Notes under the pieces: generated by a model
Told to the model about the DNA's origin: nothing
Databases searched by the model: none
The model's input: the letters and a program-made list of their open reading frames with translations, nothing else
Source of the DNA: Dermatemys mawii
Taxonomy: Eukaryota > Chordata > Testudines > Dermatemydidae
Direction of reading: 5' to 3'
Assembly (NCBI GenBank): GCA_007922305.1
Contig: ML677348.1
Coordinates: 23,405,146 to 23,469,145, forward strand
Length of the DNA stretch: 64,000 bases
Shown: piece after piece, positions 43,130 through 55,559 of the stretch
Layout of the letters: each line of letters opens with the position of its first letter
Position numbering within the stretch: the stretch's first letter is position 1
Translations under genes and position numbers: made by a program

Positions 43130-43735
43130 AGCCTGATCTTTAAGTGAATAAAAAGTGGCATGACTGTATACAATACTAGCAAGATCATTACTAGACTATT
43201 GTGCCCATTTTTTGGCGTCCACACTTTTAAAAGGATGTTGACAAATTGGAAAGGATTCAGAAAAGAGCTACAGAAACGACCGGCGGTCTTAAAAACCTGT
43301 CCTACTGTGAGAGATTAATTTACTCACTCTATTTAGCTTAGCCAAGAGAACACTGAGGTGACTTAATCATGGTCTACAAGAACGTACTTTGGGAAAATAT
43401 TTCTGATAGTAGGGGGCTCTTTAATTTTTTTAGCAGACAAAGCCCTGAGATTTAGCAGCTGGAAGCTGAAGCTAGACAAATCAGACTAGAAATGAGGCAT
43501 GCATTTTTTAACAGAAAAGGTAATTAATCATTGGAACAACTAATGTAGATTCTCCATCCTTTGAAGCCTTTAAAACAAGGTTGGATGTTTTTCTAAAAGT
43601 TATGCTCTAGCACACAAGACGTTGTAAGCTTGATGCAGGAATGACTTAGTGAAATTCTGTGGCTTTTGTTATGCTGCAGCTCAGACTGCATGATCATACA
43701 GGTACCTTCTGGCCTTCAAATTTATGAATCCCTGA
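43130..43735 (+). mobile_element. CR1 LINE 3' fragment
   Basis: Plus-strand CR1 with GACTATTGTGCCCATTTTTT, GGAAAGGATTCAGAAAAGAG, GAGGTGACTTAATCATGG and the closing ACCTTCTGGCCTTCAAATTT. Frame broken. Confidence 0.85.
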
Positions 43736-44148
43736 AGAAGTAAGTGCCTATGTAGTGTGTGTATACGGTTTAAGAGAGAGAGATCTCCATCTAGTGGATA
43801 TAAAATAATAGCATCTATTATATTGTTCGTAAAGTTTGTAGGTGCAATGAAGTTCTTATCACTCATTGCAAATTGCTTCCTATGTGCAGTATATGTGTCT
43901 TGTGCAGCTGTTGGCTCTCTCCAAGGCACAGAAACCCAGAGGACAGTACAGCCATGAACAATCAGTCCCCCTTGACCTGTGCTTACTCACTATTTTGGAG
44001 CTCCCATGGGTTATGTGCACTCACTTTGGGATGGGCAAATTATGCTATTGTGTAGACTGTGCTTGCCGTCTTTAAGTACGGGGGAATCATTGCTCTGTCT
44101 GGAGTGAACAATGCTGCCTCTGTTAAGTGTTGCATTTTGCCTTTGCAG

Positions 44149-44590
44149 ATGCAACCTTGAGCTCTCAGCCATCCGTGTTATCATCAGTCGAGAGACAGCA
44201 AAGAATCAGGAAGCGGCCACGTAGAAGTAAAAGAAACAAGCTGCATGAAGTAATGCAGCAGTCACTTAACAAGAATCTAAAGGTGCAGGAGTGGAGGGCG
44301 AGTGAAAGGAGGATCCACCAGCAAAATGAGGGGCACCGGCAGAAAAATGCAGTGCTCCGGCAGCAAAGTACGGATCGGCTATAAACATCATGGAGCATCA
44401 AGCGGACTCTATCCTTGTAGCCATGCAGACAGAGCACTATCACACTCACCCCCCACACACACACACTCCAGCCCTTGTCCTAAAACTCTTTCCCTTTTGT
44501 TTCCATGTCACCTCCAACCCACTTTCCCCAACAGCCAGGTTCTTACCGCCCCCAGCTGCCTCCAACACCTGTAGCTTCACCACCCACCCG
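44149..44590 (+). pseudogene. Harbinger Myb/SANT-like accessory protein, C-terminal part
   Basis: Starts after a good acceptor (TTTTGCCTTTGCAG). Codes DATLSSQPSVLSSVERQQ, then the basic RKRPRRSKRNK, an EWR/QQN-rich helical stretch, and stops after RQQSTDRL. The C-terminal tail (MEHQADSILVAMQ, then a Pro-rich end) continues in the next frame, indicating a frameshift at about 44,380. In intact elements this partner protein binds transposon ends and assists the transposase. The N-terminal DNA-binding exon was not found upstream. Confidence 0.7.
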
Positions 44591-44774
44591 TGAAACCCAC
44601 GACCCTTATCCATTGCACTCAACCCCCATCACCATGCATTAGAGCCATCCTGAAGTATAGCACTCCAGACAGGAAGGCTTAGTATGATAACAGGACATAC
44701 GCAAATCTGTGATTATACTGTTCCCCACCCACCTCCTTGCCCTTTCGGTATTCCAAGCAGTTGTGGGTTTTTTC

Positions 44775-44831
44775 AATAAATGAACTTTCTTTTCAATAAA
44801 TGGATTTTTTGCTTTGAAAACATACTTTATT
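44775..44831. terminator. Back-to-back polyadenylation signals
   Basis: AATAAA on the plus strand at 44775-44780 and 44795-44800 serves the Myb-like gene. AATAAA on the minus strand at 44831-44826 serves the transposase. They lie between the two convergent genes. Confidence 0.7.
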
Positions 44832-44930
44832 ATTTCATAAAATAAAAGATACCTTAGTCCAGGAAAGCAGCAGGCACTGTAAGTCAGCATTGGAACCACT
44901 GTACTTCACTACCATGCAGGACGCCACACA

Positions 44931-45961
44931 TTATTGGTGACTTTCAGCCTCAAATTGCTGTCTCAAGGCATACCTAATCCTTGCAGCCCTGTGCTGGGCC
45001 CCTCTAATAGCGCTGCTCTCTGGCTGTTCAAATTCAGCCTTCAGGCGTTGAATGTCCAAGCTCCATGCCTGTGTGAAGCTTTCACCCTTCCCTTCACAAT
45101 GTTTTGGAGGATACAGCATGCGGATATAATCACGAGGATGCTCTCATCAAGCAAGTCCAGCTTCCTACACAGAGAGCGCCAGTGGCCCTTTAAATGGCCA
45201 AAAGCACACTCCATAGTAATTCTGCACCGGCTCAGCCTGTTGTTGAACTGCTCCTTGCTGCTGTCAAGGCTCCCTGCGTAGGATTTCATGAGCCACGGCA
45301 TTAAAGTATAAACGGGGTCTCCAAGGATCACAATGGGCATTTTGACTTCCCCTACGGTGATTTTCTGGTCTGGGAAAAAAGTCCTGGCTTGCAACTTCCT
45401 GAAGAGGAACATGCACGCCTCATGCACCTTTCTGGGTCAGCCTGCATTAATGTCAGTGAAATGCCCACAGTGATCCACAAATTCATGGAGAACCATAGAG
45501 CAATACCCCTTCCAATTAACATACTCAGAAGCTAGGTGGGCTGGTGCCAGAATTGAAATATTCGTCCCACCTATCGCTCCTCTGCAGTTAGGGAAACCTG
45601 CATTTGTGCAAAGCCAGATACAATGTCATGCACGTTACCCAGAATCACGCTTCTTCTGAGCAGGATGCGATTAATGGCCCTGCAAACTTGCATCAACATG
45701 ATTCCAGTGGTTGACTTTCCCGCTCCAAACTGGTTGGCCACCGATAGGTAGCTGTCTGGAGTTGCCAGCTTGCAGATTGCTATAGCCACCTGCTTCTCCA
45801 CCATCAGGGAAGCTCTCAGTCTCGTGTCCTTGTGACACAGGGGGGAGGCGAGCTCCTCATACAGTCCCCATGAAAGTGGCTTTTCTCAGCCGAAAGTTCT
45901 GCAGTCACTGCTCGTCAGGCCAGACTTGCATGACGATGTGATCTCACCACTCAGCGCTCAT
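44931..45961 (-). pseudogene. Harbinger transposase (HARBI1-like) pseudogene
   Basis: Runs from an ATG at 45961 (MSAEW) to about 44,931, matching a full-length transposase of roughly 340 codons. Recognisable blocks in order: IVMQVWPDEQ, LQNFRLRKATFMG, LATPDSYLSVANQFGAGKST, GFPNCRGAIGGTNISILAPA, HFTDINAG, FFPDQKITVGEVKMPIVILG, ITMECAFGHLKG. The frame has at least two frameshifts and stops where Trp codons are expected. Of the DDE catalytic residues, the first Asp (family AIDGTH) is Gly here, the second (family VHDA) is Glu, and Glu in MECAFG remains. It cannot make an active enzyme. Confidence 0.85.
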
Positions 45962-46523
45962 TTCCCGAGCCCCAAAGTGGCGTTCCACAGTGGCAATTTC
46001 GTGTTGTATGCATTATGCGAGTCGATTTCATCACTGGAGTCCTCACTGTCATTTTGGATCTTAAGGAGTAACTCGACTGACAAATGTGACGTGCTTGTGA
46101 GACTCGTCAGCATGTTCCTCAGCAGTTCGGGCTCCATTCACACAGTCTGGAAAGGAAGACAGAGCGTGCTGCACAAAAAAAATTGAAAGTTGGTGCTAAA
46201 TATAGAGGGAAGCACAGGGATTGCTGGGATGCGAACCAATGCATCACAGAGCATTGGGACAGGACCCAGAATGCCCCGCATCTTTCTACCCCCTTCCCAG
46301 AAGCCACAGTGCCAGAATGGGAAGAGACACTCTGTGGGACTGCTGCCCATAATGCACCACTCCCAATGTCACTTCAAGTGCTGCAAATGTGGCCATGCCA
46401 CTGTGCTTGCAGCTATCAGTGTGGACTCACTGCAGCGCTTTGCCTACTGCACTCTCCGAAGGCTGGTTTAACCCAAAGCATCTGCAAGTTTAGCCCAAAA
46501 CATCTGCAAGTGTAGCCATGCCC

Positions 46524-48514
46524 TAACACAGCTCATGCTTATTCTACTAGCCCATGATGCCCTAGTCTACTAAAATTTTCTAGTTTGGGAAGGGGGAAAG
46601 TAGAGCCTTATCCTGCTTGCATTAAAGTCAAGGACAAAACTCTCATTAATGTCAGTGGAAGCAGGATTGAGGCCTCAAAAATTAAAGTAGAAAAATAAAT
46701 GCACACTTTCTTTTCCTCATCTCTCTACTTCCCTATTTCTCCTTCCCTTTGAAGAATTTTTGGCAATTTTTCTGTCTCTTGATCTTGCATGTCTTTAGTA
46801 GATATGGAGAAAACCTGGAGAAATACAGAGCTTAATTAAACATTTTTAGCTTCTTTAAAAGGAACTTTTTTAAAAGGTAAAAGAAACTTAACAATGTTTT
46901 TTTCTCAAACCTTCCTTCAGGATCATCCAATGAGAGAACAAAATCTTTAAAATTAAATCCACCTCTGTGCATTGAACTGGCAAACCTTAGGAACAATGGC
47001 ATTCCAAAAGTCACTGTTCTGAGTGCTTCCCACTCTACTTTTAATCAAAGTTTGGCTTTTTAAAAACTGGGGTTTCAGTGTCAAAGCTCCCATGCACATG
47101 GCTCAGGAAGAGGCCCTGGATGTTATATTTATCTGTAATGTGATGCCAAATGTTTTAAAAGTTTCCTTACAGCCTGACCCAGCTCCCATTAAAGTCAATG
47201 TGAGATGGATCAAGTGATTAGTCTCCAGCTTCTGTGACTGTGGTGTTCCACACAGGTCCATAACAGACATGGACCCAAGTCTAATCATGAATTTTTTTAT
47301 TCAGCCAAAACAGTTACTGAAGTTAATGGAAGCCGATTCTGAATATGGACTGGAGGTGAGGCCCCTGAAGAGCCAAGGACTGGCCAGCATTTAGCTGACT
47401 TTTATGCAGTTGATTGCAGGTGTATAGATTTTTCAGCTGTTCGGTTGGATGTTTTTCACTCTCCAGCTGATGGGATTTTAGGCTGACTGGAAGGCCCTAA
47501 ACTGACTAGATAGTTAAGGACAGACTAGAGTAGACTGGTCCTGAATACTCACTGGCTGAGGTTGGGCTGGCCACTCTGTTCCTCTTCTACTTTTTTGTCT
47601 GACGTCCTGACAGCCACATTCTTGTCTTTTTTAAGCTGTGCTGCCTTATACTTTTTCATGGAAGGGAAAGCAGGTATTTTCTTTTTGTGCATCGCCAGTG
47701 ACTCGCTGCACAACCAGTGATATGCTGATTATTACAAAAGAACAGTGTGTGACAAGAAGGCACATGGACCTGTATGGGTGTTTGAGGCCACTGAGGAACA
47801 CCCCGGTTCAAAGTTCATTGATGTCTTTCTATTAGTTCCATGGGTTTGGGACTGGGCCCATAAAAAAAATAGCAAGCAAATTTTAATTAGTTTTCTCTGC
47901 ATCTCTAAACCATACTTACCATGGTATCTGAGTATCGAGCTGGGGCAGTCAGAGAGGAACGTAAGCGAGGTGCCAATAATCTAACTGACAAGTTCTCTAG
48001 ACTACTTGAAAAAGATTTCAGAGTCCATACTCTGAACATCTCTGATATACTCCCTGGATGAGTATAATAGATCAGATAGAATGATAGATTGACTTCATGT
48101 GACCTATTTTAGCCAGGTTTGCACTATAAATGCAAACCTTCTCTCAATGTATTTGGTCTAGTAAAGCGAAGGTTTAGGATTATTAGTATGTTAAATTTTT
48201 GAAACCATACTGTAAACATACCAGAAAGTGGGCTTTGTATAGCGTAAAGATATTAGTCTGCTACAAAGATGAAAGGGTAAACACTGGAGCTCAAAAATAT
48301 CTTGTCATTGAAGCAGTATAGCTGCCAGGTGTCCTATTTAAAATATAAGAAGCCTGAAATGTTAGAGGCAAAGTCAATGCAATTGTTTTTCACCACAACA
48401 CAGGGAGTAAGAAAGAAACTAGATTATGAACAGAATCTGGGAAGAAATACATTCAGGTTAAGACAGCTTTGAAGCCATTTATCAAAGAAAGCAACCAGTA
48501 CTGAGACAATAATT
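46524..48514. other. Intergenic, no gene recognised
   Basis: 2 kb of AT-rich DNA with one old repeat phrase near 47,165-47,205 (CTCCCATTAAAGTCAATG). Nothing else supportable. Confidence 0.5.
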
Positions 48515-49160
48515 AGGGTCGCCAACTTTCTAACTGCACAAAACAGAACAACCTAGCCCCGTTCCTTCCCTGAGGCCCCACCCCAACCCCCATTCTGCCC
48601 CNNNNNNNNNNNNNNNNNNNNNNNNNNNNNNNNNNNNNNNNNNNNNNNNNNNNNNNNNNNNNNNNNNNNNNNNNNNNNNNNNNNNNNNNNNNNNNNNNNN
48701 NNNNNNNNNNNNNNNNNNNNNNNNNNNNNNNNNNNNNNNNNNNNNNNNNNNNNNNNNNNNNNNNNNNNNNNNNNNNNNNNNNNNNNNNNNNNNNNNNNNN
48801 NNNNNNNNNNNNNNNNNNNNNNNNNNNNNNNNNNNNNNNNNNNNNNNNNNNNNNNNNNNNNNNNNNNNNNNNNNNNNNNNNNNNNNNNNNNNNNNNNNNN
48901 NNNNNNNNNNNNNNNNNNNNNNNNNNNNNNNNNNNNNNNNNNNNNNNNNNNNNNNNNNNNNNNNNNNNNNNNNNNNNNNNNNNNNNNNNNNNNNNNNNNN
49001 NCAGGGTGCAGCGCAGTGCCAGGACAGGTAGGGACTAGCCTGCCTTAGTCCCACAGCAGAACCAACTGGACTTTTAATGGCCCAATTGGCGATGCTGACC
49101 AGAACCTCCAGGATCCCTTTTTGACCAGCTGGTCAATAAGGCCAGGGTTCATTTTTGACC
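48515..49160. mobile_element. GC-rich MITE-like repeat interrupted by gap
   Basis: The left side TTAGGGTCGCCAACTTTCTAA then runs of CCCC; the right side after the gap CTGACCAGAACCTCCAGGATCCCTTTTTGACCAG. Both sides resemble the ends of one turtle repeat with a C-rich minisatellite core, which probably caused the gap. Confidence 0.5.
48602..49001. other. Assembly gap of 400 N
   Basis: 400 undetermined bases; the round number suggests an estimated or scaffolding gap rather than a measured size. Confidence 0.99.
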
Positions 49161-49651
49161 AGCATGTGGGTTCACTCAGGGGGTGGAGAGGAAGACTCCA
49201 AATTCTACAGTATGGTTGAAATGCTGGAACATTAGTAAAATAAAAGCTGTGCAGGCAAGTATTTTTTGGAGACTGAAAAGGAACATTTCTGGTATGGACC
49301 CAGGGAATATTATTTAGTTGCTGTATGTTCTGTTTCACACCTAAATTTCTTGTGGTGATAAATGAAAAGATTTTCATATTTTGTACCAGTTTTTAATAAT
49401 ATAATCAAAATAAAAGCAAAGGTCAAATTATAAAATGTTGCTTTAAAGGCATAACAAGCAAGAATCACACCTTGTGGTGGGCTATTCTGCAGTAGGGAAT
49501 TTTGCATCCCCTGGTTTGTCCTTTGAACCTAGTATTAATGGTGGATCAAATAATTACAACAATTGCGATCTTGAAAATGTGTTGCTGAAAGCACAAAAGA
49601 ACGGAAATAAAATGCATACTAATATAGAAAAGAAAAACAAAAGCAGTGGAA

Positions 49652-50157
49652 TGTAGGCCTGACTTGACATGAGTAATTAGACATAAAGGGAGGATTCATT
49701 TCTTGGAGACAGGACGAGGAAGGTAAATAGACCAGCAGACAGAAAGCAGAATGTCTGTGTTAATTAGGCTAGGTAAATGAGTCTGTAAGTCAAGAGACAG
49801 AATGTCTATACTAGCTAAGAAAAAGGGGAACATGCAGAGAACCGTTTACAATGGACAAGATAACAATGGCTAAAATGAGTCAGGAATGTAAAGATGAAGT
49901 AAGAGTATGCTGTATGTGGACAGTGCATGCTGTATCCCAAGATACAAGCCAATTCCAAAACACACAATGTTTAGTAAATGCAATGTAATGTGTTAAATGT
50001 ATATAAAGGAAGAGGGTTTCTGTGTACCGCTGGATGCGTGGTATGTCTTATTCTCACCCCTATACTTGAGTCTGATCAGTTCAGCATAGCTTTCTGTATC
50101 ACAAATAAAGGAACGTGAGTGACAAGACTGGAATCAAACTCAGTAATTGGCATAACA
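49652..50157 (+). mobile_element. Solo LTR, 506 bp, with TSD
   Basis: Starts TGTAGGCCTGACTTGACA and ends ...TTGGCATAACA. The same 7 bases AGTGGAA stand on both sides (49645-49651 and 50158-50164); a true 4-6 bp duplication plus chance match is possible. A TATA box (TATAAA, 50002-50007) and an AATAAA (50104-50109) are in the expected order for U3-R-U5 on the plus strand. No internal retroviral genes. Confidence 0.8.
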
Positions 50158-50879
50158 AGTGGAAGAGGTTTTAGGGAAGCCCTAACATCTAAATCCCTGG
50201 ATATGTTCATTTCCAGAAAACTTATATTGCCTTATCTTCAGCTGTCATTACTGGGGATAGTGCTTTCTCTTGTTTTACATATATACAAAGCAGTCATTTG
50301 CTTGCCACATTTTGATACAATCGATTTTAATGCTCAGTTTGATATCATGCCTGTGATATCTTCAGTAATAGAATCATCTGGCTCAGTGGGTAAAAAGAAT
50401 ACTAACACTTTTATGAGATAATACATAATCTTGTTAGTCATGTTGAATAAATGGCATATAATACTGATAGCATAAGTACTCATTATGGGCCAAATCCTCA
50501 GCCCAATCCACAGGTGAACTAGGCCCAGCGCTGGGCTTGTATGGTGCCACCATGTGGCATAATAGCCTCAAGATCTTTGTGATATGGTCAAACTTCTCCT
50601 GCCCTCTTAGTTCTCTTTTCTAGATATTCTGTCATTGATTCTATTTATAATTGAGCCTCTAATACTATGTCATAAAGTATGATCCACCTACCCTAAAAAT
50701 TAAAAACTGTGTAATTTTTTTATCATACAGAGTGAAGATCACCCTAGCACAAGATCCATTTACTATTTATATTCTACCTAAGCCTTTGTAATAGGGATCA
50801 AATAGGATTTAATTGGTGCACAGTGAATTTCATTCACAATGCATAGCAAATTATAATAAATCAAGATATTTAAGAAATA

Positions 50880-52826
50880 TTTAAGAGGACCTGTCCCAGA
50901 CTGAGGTGTCATTAGAGAAGGTTTTGGAACAAATTGATAAAATAAACAGTAGTAATTTACCAGGACCAGATGGGATTCACCCAAGAGTTCTGAAGGAACT
51001 CAAATGTGAAATTGCAGAACTACTAACTGTAGTATGTAACCTATTGTTTAAATCAGCTTCTGTACCAGATGACTGGTTGGATAGCTAATGTGACACCAAT
51101 TTTTTTTAAAATGGCTCCAGAGTCAATCCCAGCAATTACAGGCTGGTAAACCTAATTTCAGTGCCAAGCAAATTGGTTGAAACTATAATAAAGAATAGAA
51201 TTAGCAGACAGATAGATGAACACGATTTATTGGGGAAGAGTCAACATGGATTTTGTAAAGGGAAATCATGCCTCACCAATATATTAGAATTTTTTGAGGG
51301 GATCAACAAGCATGTGGACAAGTGTACTTAGATTCTCAGAAAGCCTTTGACAAGGTCCCTCACCAAAGGCTTGTAAGTAAAGTAAGCAGTCATGGGATAA
51401 GACGGAAGGTCCATTCATGGATCAGTGACTGGTTAAAATATAGGAAACAAAGGGTAGGAATAAATGGTCATTTTTCAGAATGGAGAGAGATAAATAGTTT
51501 TGTCCCCCAGGGATCTATACTGGGACCAGGGCTGTTCAACATATTAATAAATTTAAAAAGGGGAAACAGTGTGGTTGCAAAGTTTGCAGACTATACAAAA
51601 TTACCTAAGGTAGTTTAGACCGATGCTGACTGCAAAGAGTTACAAAAGCATCTCACAAAATGGGGTAACTGGGGAACGAAATGGCAGATGAAATTCAATG
51701 CTGATAAATGAAAAGTAGTGCACACTGGAGAACATCATTCCAATTAAACATTCAAAATGATGGGGGTCTAAATTGGCTGTCACCACTCAAGAAACTTGAA
51801 AACATCTGCTCAATGTGCAATGGCAGTCAAAAAAGTGAACAGAATGCTAGGAATCATTAGGAAAGGCATAGATAATAAGATTGAAAATAACATAATGCCA
51901 CTATATAAATCCATGGTATGTTCACACATGGAATACTGCATGCAGTTCCGGTTGCTGCATCTCAAAGCAGGTATATTAGAAACGGAAAAAGTAGAGAGAA
52001 GGGCAACAAAAATGATTAACAGCTGCTTTATGAGGAGAGATTAAGACAACTGGGATTATTCAGTATGGAAAAGAGATAATCTAAGGGGGATATAATAGAG
52101 CAGGGTTTCTCAAACTGGGGGGGTCACGACCCCCCTGAGGGTCGCCGAGCGCTTCCAGTGGGGTCACGAGCTCCTGCCGCCGCTTCAAAGCCACCAAATG
52201 AATTACTTCCGCATTCGGCGGCTTTTTGGCGGACATGCTATTTCGGGAGCGCTCGGCATGTCCGCCGAAAAGCCACTCAAATGTGGCAGTAATTTATTCG
52301 GCGGCTTTTTGGCGGCCATACAAGGGTCTGCCACGGCAGCCGAGGAAGGAAAAATGGGTCGCGGTTCTCAAAAGTTTGAGAACCACTGTAACAGAGGTGT
52401 ATAAAATCATGACTGGCGAGGCAAAAGTAAATAAGGGAGTGTTATTTGCCCCTTTTTATAACACCAGAACCCAGGGTCACCCAATGAAATTAGCAGACAG
52501 CAGATTTAAAACAACCAAAAAAAAGTACATCTTCACATAACACACAGTCAACCTGTGGCACACATTGCCTGGGGATGTTGTGAAGCCCAAAACTATAACT
52601 GGTTTCAAAAAAGAATTAGATAAGTTCATGGAGGATAAATCCATCAGTGGCTATTAACCAACACAATCAGGAATGCACCTCATGCTCTAGGTGTCCCTAG
52701 GCAGGGTACGGATCACATGATGATTGCTCTTGTCTGTTCATTCCATGTGAAGCCCTGGCACTGGCCGCAGCTGGAAGACAAGATACTGAGCTAGATGGAC
52801 TATTGTTCTGACCTGGTATGGCCATT
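50880..52826 (+). mobile_element. Long CR1 LINE copy with RT domain
   Basis: About 1.66 kb of CR1 after removing a nested hAT element. Motifs: LPGPDGIHPRVLKEL, YLDSQKAFDKVPHQRL, SFVPQGSILGPGLFNI (RT domain), and KFADYTKL where active enzymes have FADD, so a catalytic Asp is lost. Further shifts and stops confirm a dead copy. It ends with CTAGATGGACTATTGTTCTG. Confidence 0.9.
52101..52388. mobile_element. hAT MITE nested in CR1, 288 bp
   Basis: CAGGGTTTCTCAAACT at the left, AGTTTGAGAACCACTG at the right. Target duplication TAATAGAG/TAACAGAG (52093-52100 and 52389-52396), 7 of 8 identical. An internal hairpin pairs GGCTTTTTGGCGGACATGC with GCATGTCCGCCGAAAAGCC. Confidence 0.92.
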
Positions 52827-54193
52827 AAAAAATAAACTGTTCATACTGGCTGTTCATGCTAGGTGACTCACCCCTGTGTAAAGAGCCATCACACCTGTGG
52901 TGCAGAGACTCTGTACCAGTAAATTTCCACATCCCTATTTTTCTCAGCTAAGGAATCAATGATCCATGTCTTGATACTTCAGCTAAATAAGACAGGTGGT
53001 TTGACTTGCTGCTGAAGCATTCTTCATCTAATCAGTTATATGCTGCCAAAATTTTAACTAGGGCTCCTTCAGAAAATTTCCTCTTTTGTCAGAAAAGCAT
53101 GTAATAGTAGCTGGTAATATACTTCCCCTCCCCTTCTTGCTCCTGATCAATGACTTAATCAAATGTTTTTTTAAAAGAAACTCAGTTCACTGCCTTCTGC
53201 AAACCCCGTGTCTATTCCGTACTCTTTACTTCCTCAGTGCATCAGTCCTTTCACCCTCATCCCTTTCAGCACAGCCCCTTCTCACCCTGCCATGCTTCCA
53301 TCTCATTAGCAGGTCACTGAGGCTTCTTCAGGTGGCTCCCTCACTTGCTAACTTCCTCACAGCAACGTCAGTGGCAACAGGTAGATTACGCTGCAGTCTT
53401 TGGTCAGGCAGGAATCAGACCCCCCCTTGGGCAAGGGGGACAGTGAAAGGCTTTTGGGCTTTGAGATAGACCCATCCCCCTGACCTCTAGGGTTCTCCCT
53501 TAGCTGGGACAGGCAACTGGGAAGGCTTCAGGATTCCCACTCATACATAAGCAGCATGGCCCCTTTCCATCTCCTCCTAGTTCCCTTTCTACACTGCTGA
53601 AGAAGGTGGCATTTGCGGGAGCTGAAAGGAATCTGGTGCATCCCTATATGCACCAAGAGGCGCTGGTGGGAATACAACAAAGGAGTGTCCTGTCAGCCCC
53701 TGCTTCTGTCACCGTGGTAGCGATCTTCTTCGAAGAAGACTCTGGCTTTTAATAAGCACAGTCTTGTCATTTTTACAGTGACTTCCCAACTCAAATGTAA
53801 CCAACTTCTGTCCATGGTTATCACTTTACTATGCATAGGACCCAGTAAAGGACTTATGGGGAGTGAGATGACTCTTTAAGAGACATACAGGCCAGGCTGA
53901 ACAGATTTGAAAGAGTAGGTGTGGGGGATCTTTAGGTTCCATGTAGGTTCTTGCTGCAGAAGTGAAGCCCAGCTTCATTTTAATCTTAGCAATCAGTTTT
54001 CAGGGGTGTATATTTTCCAAGCTGTCTTCACAGTGAAAAGGGCTAGAGACTTCCTTTTTCTTTTTACTGGGACCTTATGTTCTCCTTATCAGGGCCCAGA
54101 GGTTGGATCTGTTCACAAGCCCTCCATGCCATTTGGATCTGATCAGCGGATCCATTAAATTTTGGAAAACTTGGTGAGAGGCTGTTTCTGTTA
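52827..54193. other. Intergenic, no gene recognised
   Basis: 1.4 kb without a supportable exon; pyrimidine-rich text near 53,200-53,400. Confidence 0.5.
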
Positions 54194-54964
54194 CAGGAGT
54201 AGGCAAACTATGGCACGCGGGCCAGACCCATCCCACCAGCCGTTTTAATCCGGCCCTCGAGCTTCCTCTGGAGAGTGGAGTCTAAGGCTTGCCTCACTCC
54301 AGCCAGGTGCAGCACCATGCAGCTTCTGGAAGCAGCAGCATGCCCCCCCTCCTCTGGCTCCTGTGTAGGGGCAGCCAAGGCCTCCATTCTTCACGATGTC
54401 CCTGCCCCAAGCACCACCCCTGTAGCTCCCATTGGCTTGGAACTGCAGCCAGTGGAAGCTTCAGAGGTGGTGTCTCCGGACGGGGCACCGTGCAGAGCCG
54501 CCTGGCCACACCTCACGTAGGAGCCAGAGAAGGGACCTGCCGCTGCTTCTGGGAGTCACCTAGAGCCTGCACCCCTTGAGGTGTTACCCAGAGCCTGCAC
54601 CCCTGAGCCTCTCCTCATGCCCCAACTCTATGGCCCATCCCTGATCCCCCTCCTGCTCTCTGAACCCCTCAAATCCAGCCCAGAGCATTCTTCTGCACCC
54701 CAACCCCTCATCCTCAGCCCCACCCCAGAGTCCACACCCCCAGCCAGAGCCGTCACTCCAACCTCCTTCACCTCACTCCCCTTTCCCAGCCCAGAGCCCC
54801 CTTTCACACCCTGAACTCCTCATTTCTGGCCCCACCCCAGAGCCCTACCCCAAACCAGAGCCCTCACCCCCTCCTGCACACCAACCCCAATTTTGTGAGC
54901 TATCATGGCCTGCCATACCATTTCCCAGATGCGGCCCTCAGGCCAAAAGATTTGCCCACCTCTG
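54194..54964. mobile_element. hAT-type non-autonomous element, 771 bp
   Basis: Left end CAGGAGTAGGCAAACT; right end reverse-complements to CAGAGGTGGGCAAATC. Target duplication TTCTGTTA/TTCTATTA (54186-54193 and 54965-54972), 7 of 8. The interior has a C-rich minisatellite (about 54,560-54,890) with repeated CCCAGAGCCC-like words. Open frames in it are repeat artefacts. Confidence 0.9.
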
Positions 54965-55079
54965 TTCTATTAGTATCTCTACATTTAGATTAACTTGAAC
55001 CTCTTAAAGATGAAAACATAAATTAAGTTAACTGTTTTATTCCTCATTGTTTTTCTTATTGTTAAAATGCTGCCATCAG

Positions 55080-55290
55080 CACCCCTCTTACTGGTATTGA
55101 TTTCAATGGGGATTTTCACTGACCCCAGCAGAACCAAGATGGAGCCCTGAATCTCCAAAAGGTGATATTTGCAAGAGTGCTCAGTGCTGGCCTAGCCCTG
55201 CATCCCTTGAAGTCAATGGTAAAACCTTTGCTGAATTCACTGATAGCGGTGCTAAGCCATTGATTTCAATGGGAGCAGAGTTGGGTCAAT
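55080..55290. repeat. Ancient dispersed repeat copies
   Basis: Repeated phrases GATTTCAATGGGGATTTTCA, TTGAAGTCAATGG and TTGATTTCAATGGGAGCAG, typical of old amniote interspersed repeats. Confidence 0.4.
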
Positions 55291-55559
55291 GTTACGCCTA
55301 TTTACAAATATCACTTCAAAGGTCCGGGGAGGTAAAAGCCATTCCATTAGAGAATCCTGCCCCCTAGCCTTGCCTGGAAAGTAGTTTAAAATAGGGAATA
55401 ATATTTGGATTTCTTTCTAAGTCATCTATAATTTTCATTTAAGTCAACGTACTTTTACTCCTTACCATCAATACTAAAGACTTCTTAAATGGAATCTCTA
55501 TGATGTCTTGATTTCAGAAAAAGCTGTTCTACGTCATTTATATAGCAGTGAAACCAAGG

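Larger units (their letters stand above)
43900..46523. mobile_element. Decayed PIF/Harbinger transposon, about 2.6 kb
   Basis: Carries the two genes typical of Harbinger elements, converging on shared polyadenylation signals: a Myb/SANT-like gene on plus and a transposase on minus. The right end is ...TGTAGCCATGCCC (46511-46523) followed by TAA, a plausible 3-bp target. The matching left terminal repeat is not found, so the left edge is approximate and probably truncated. The right 60 bp hold a repeated CATCTGCAAG word. Confidence 0.82.

Noticed and set aside
48530..49054. 174-codon open frame on minus
   Set aside because: Most of it is the assembly gap read through as unknown residues.
54275..54814. 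Pro-rich open frames
   Set aside because: Products of the C-rich minisatellite in a hAT element.
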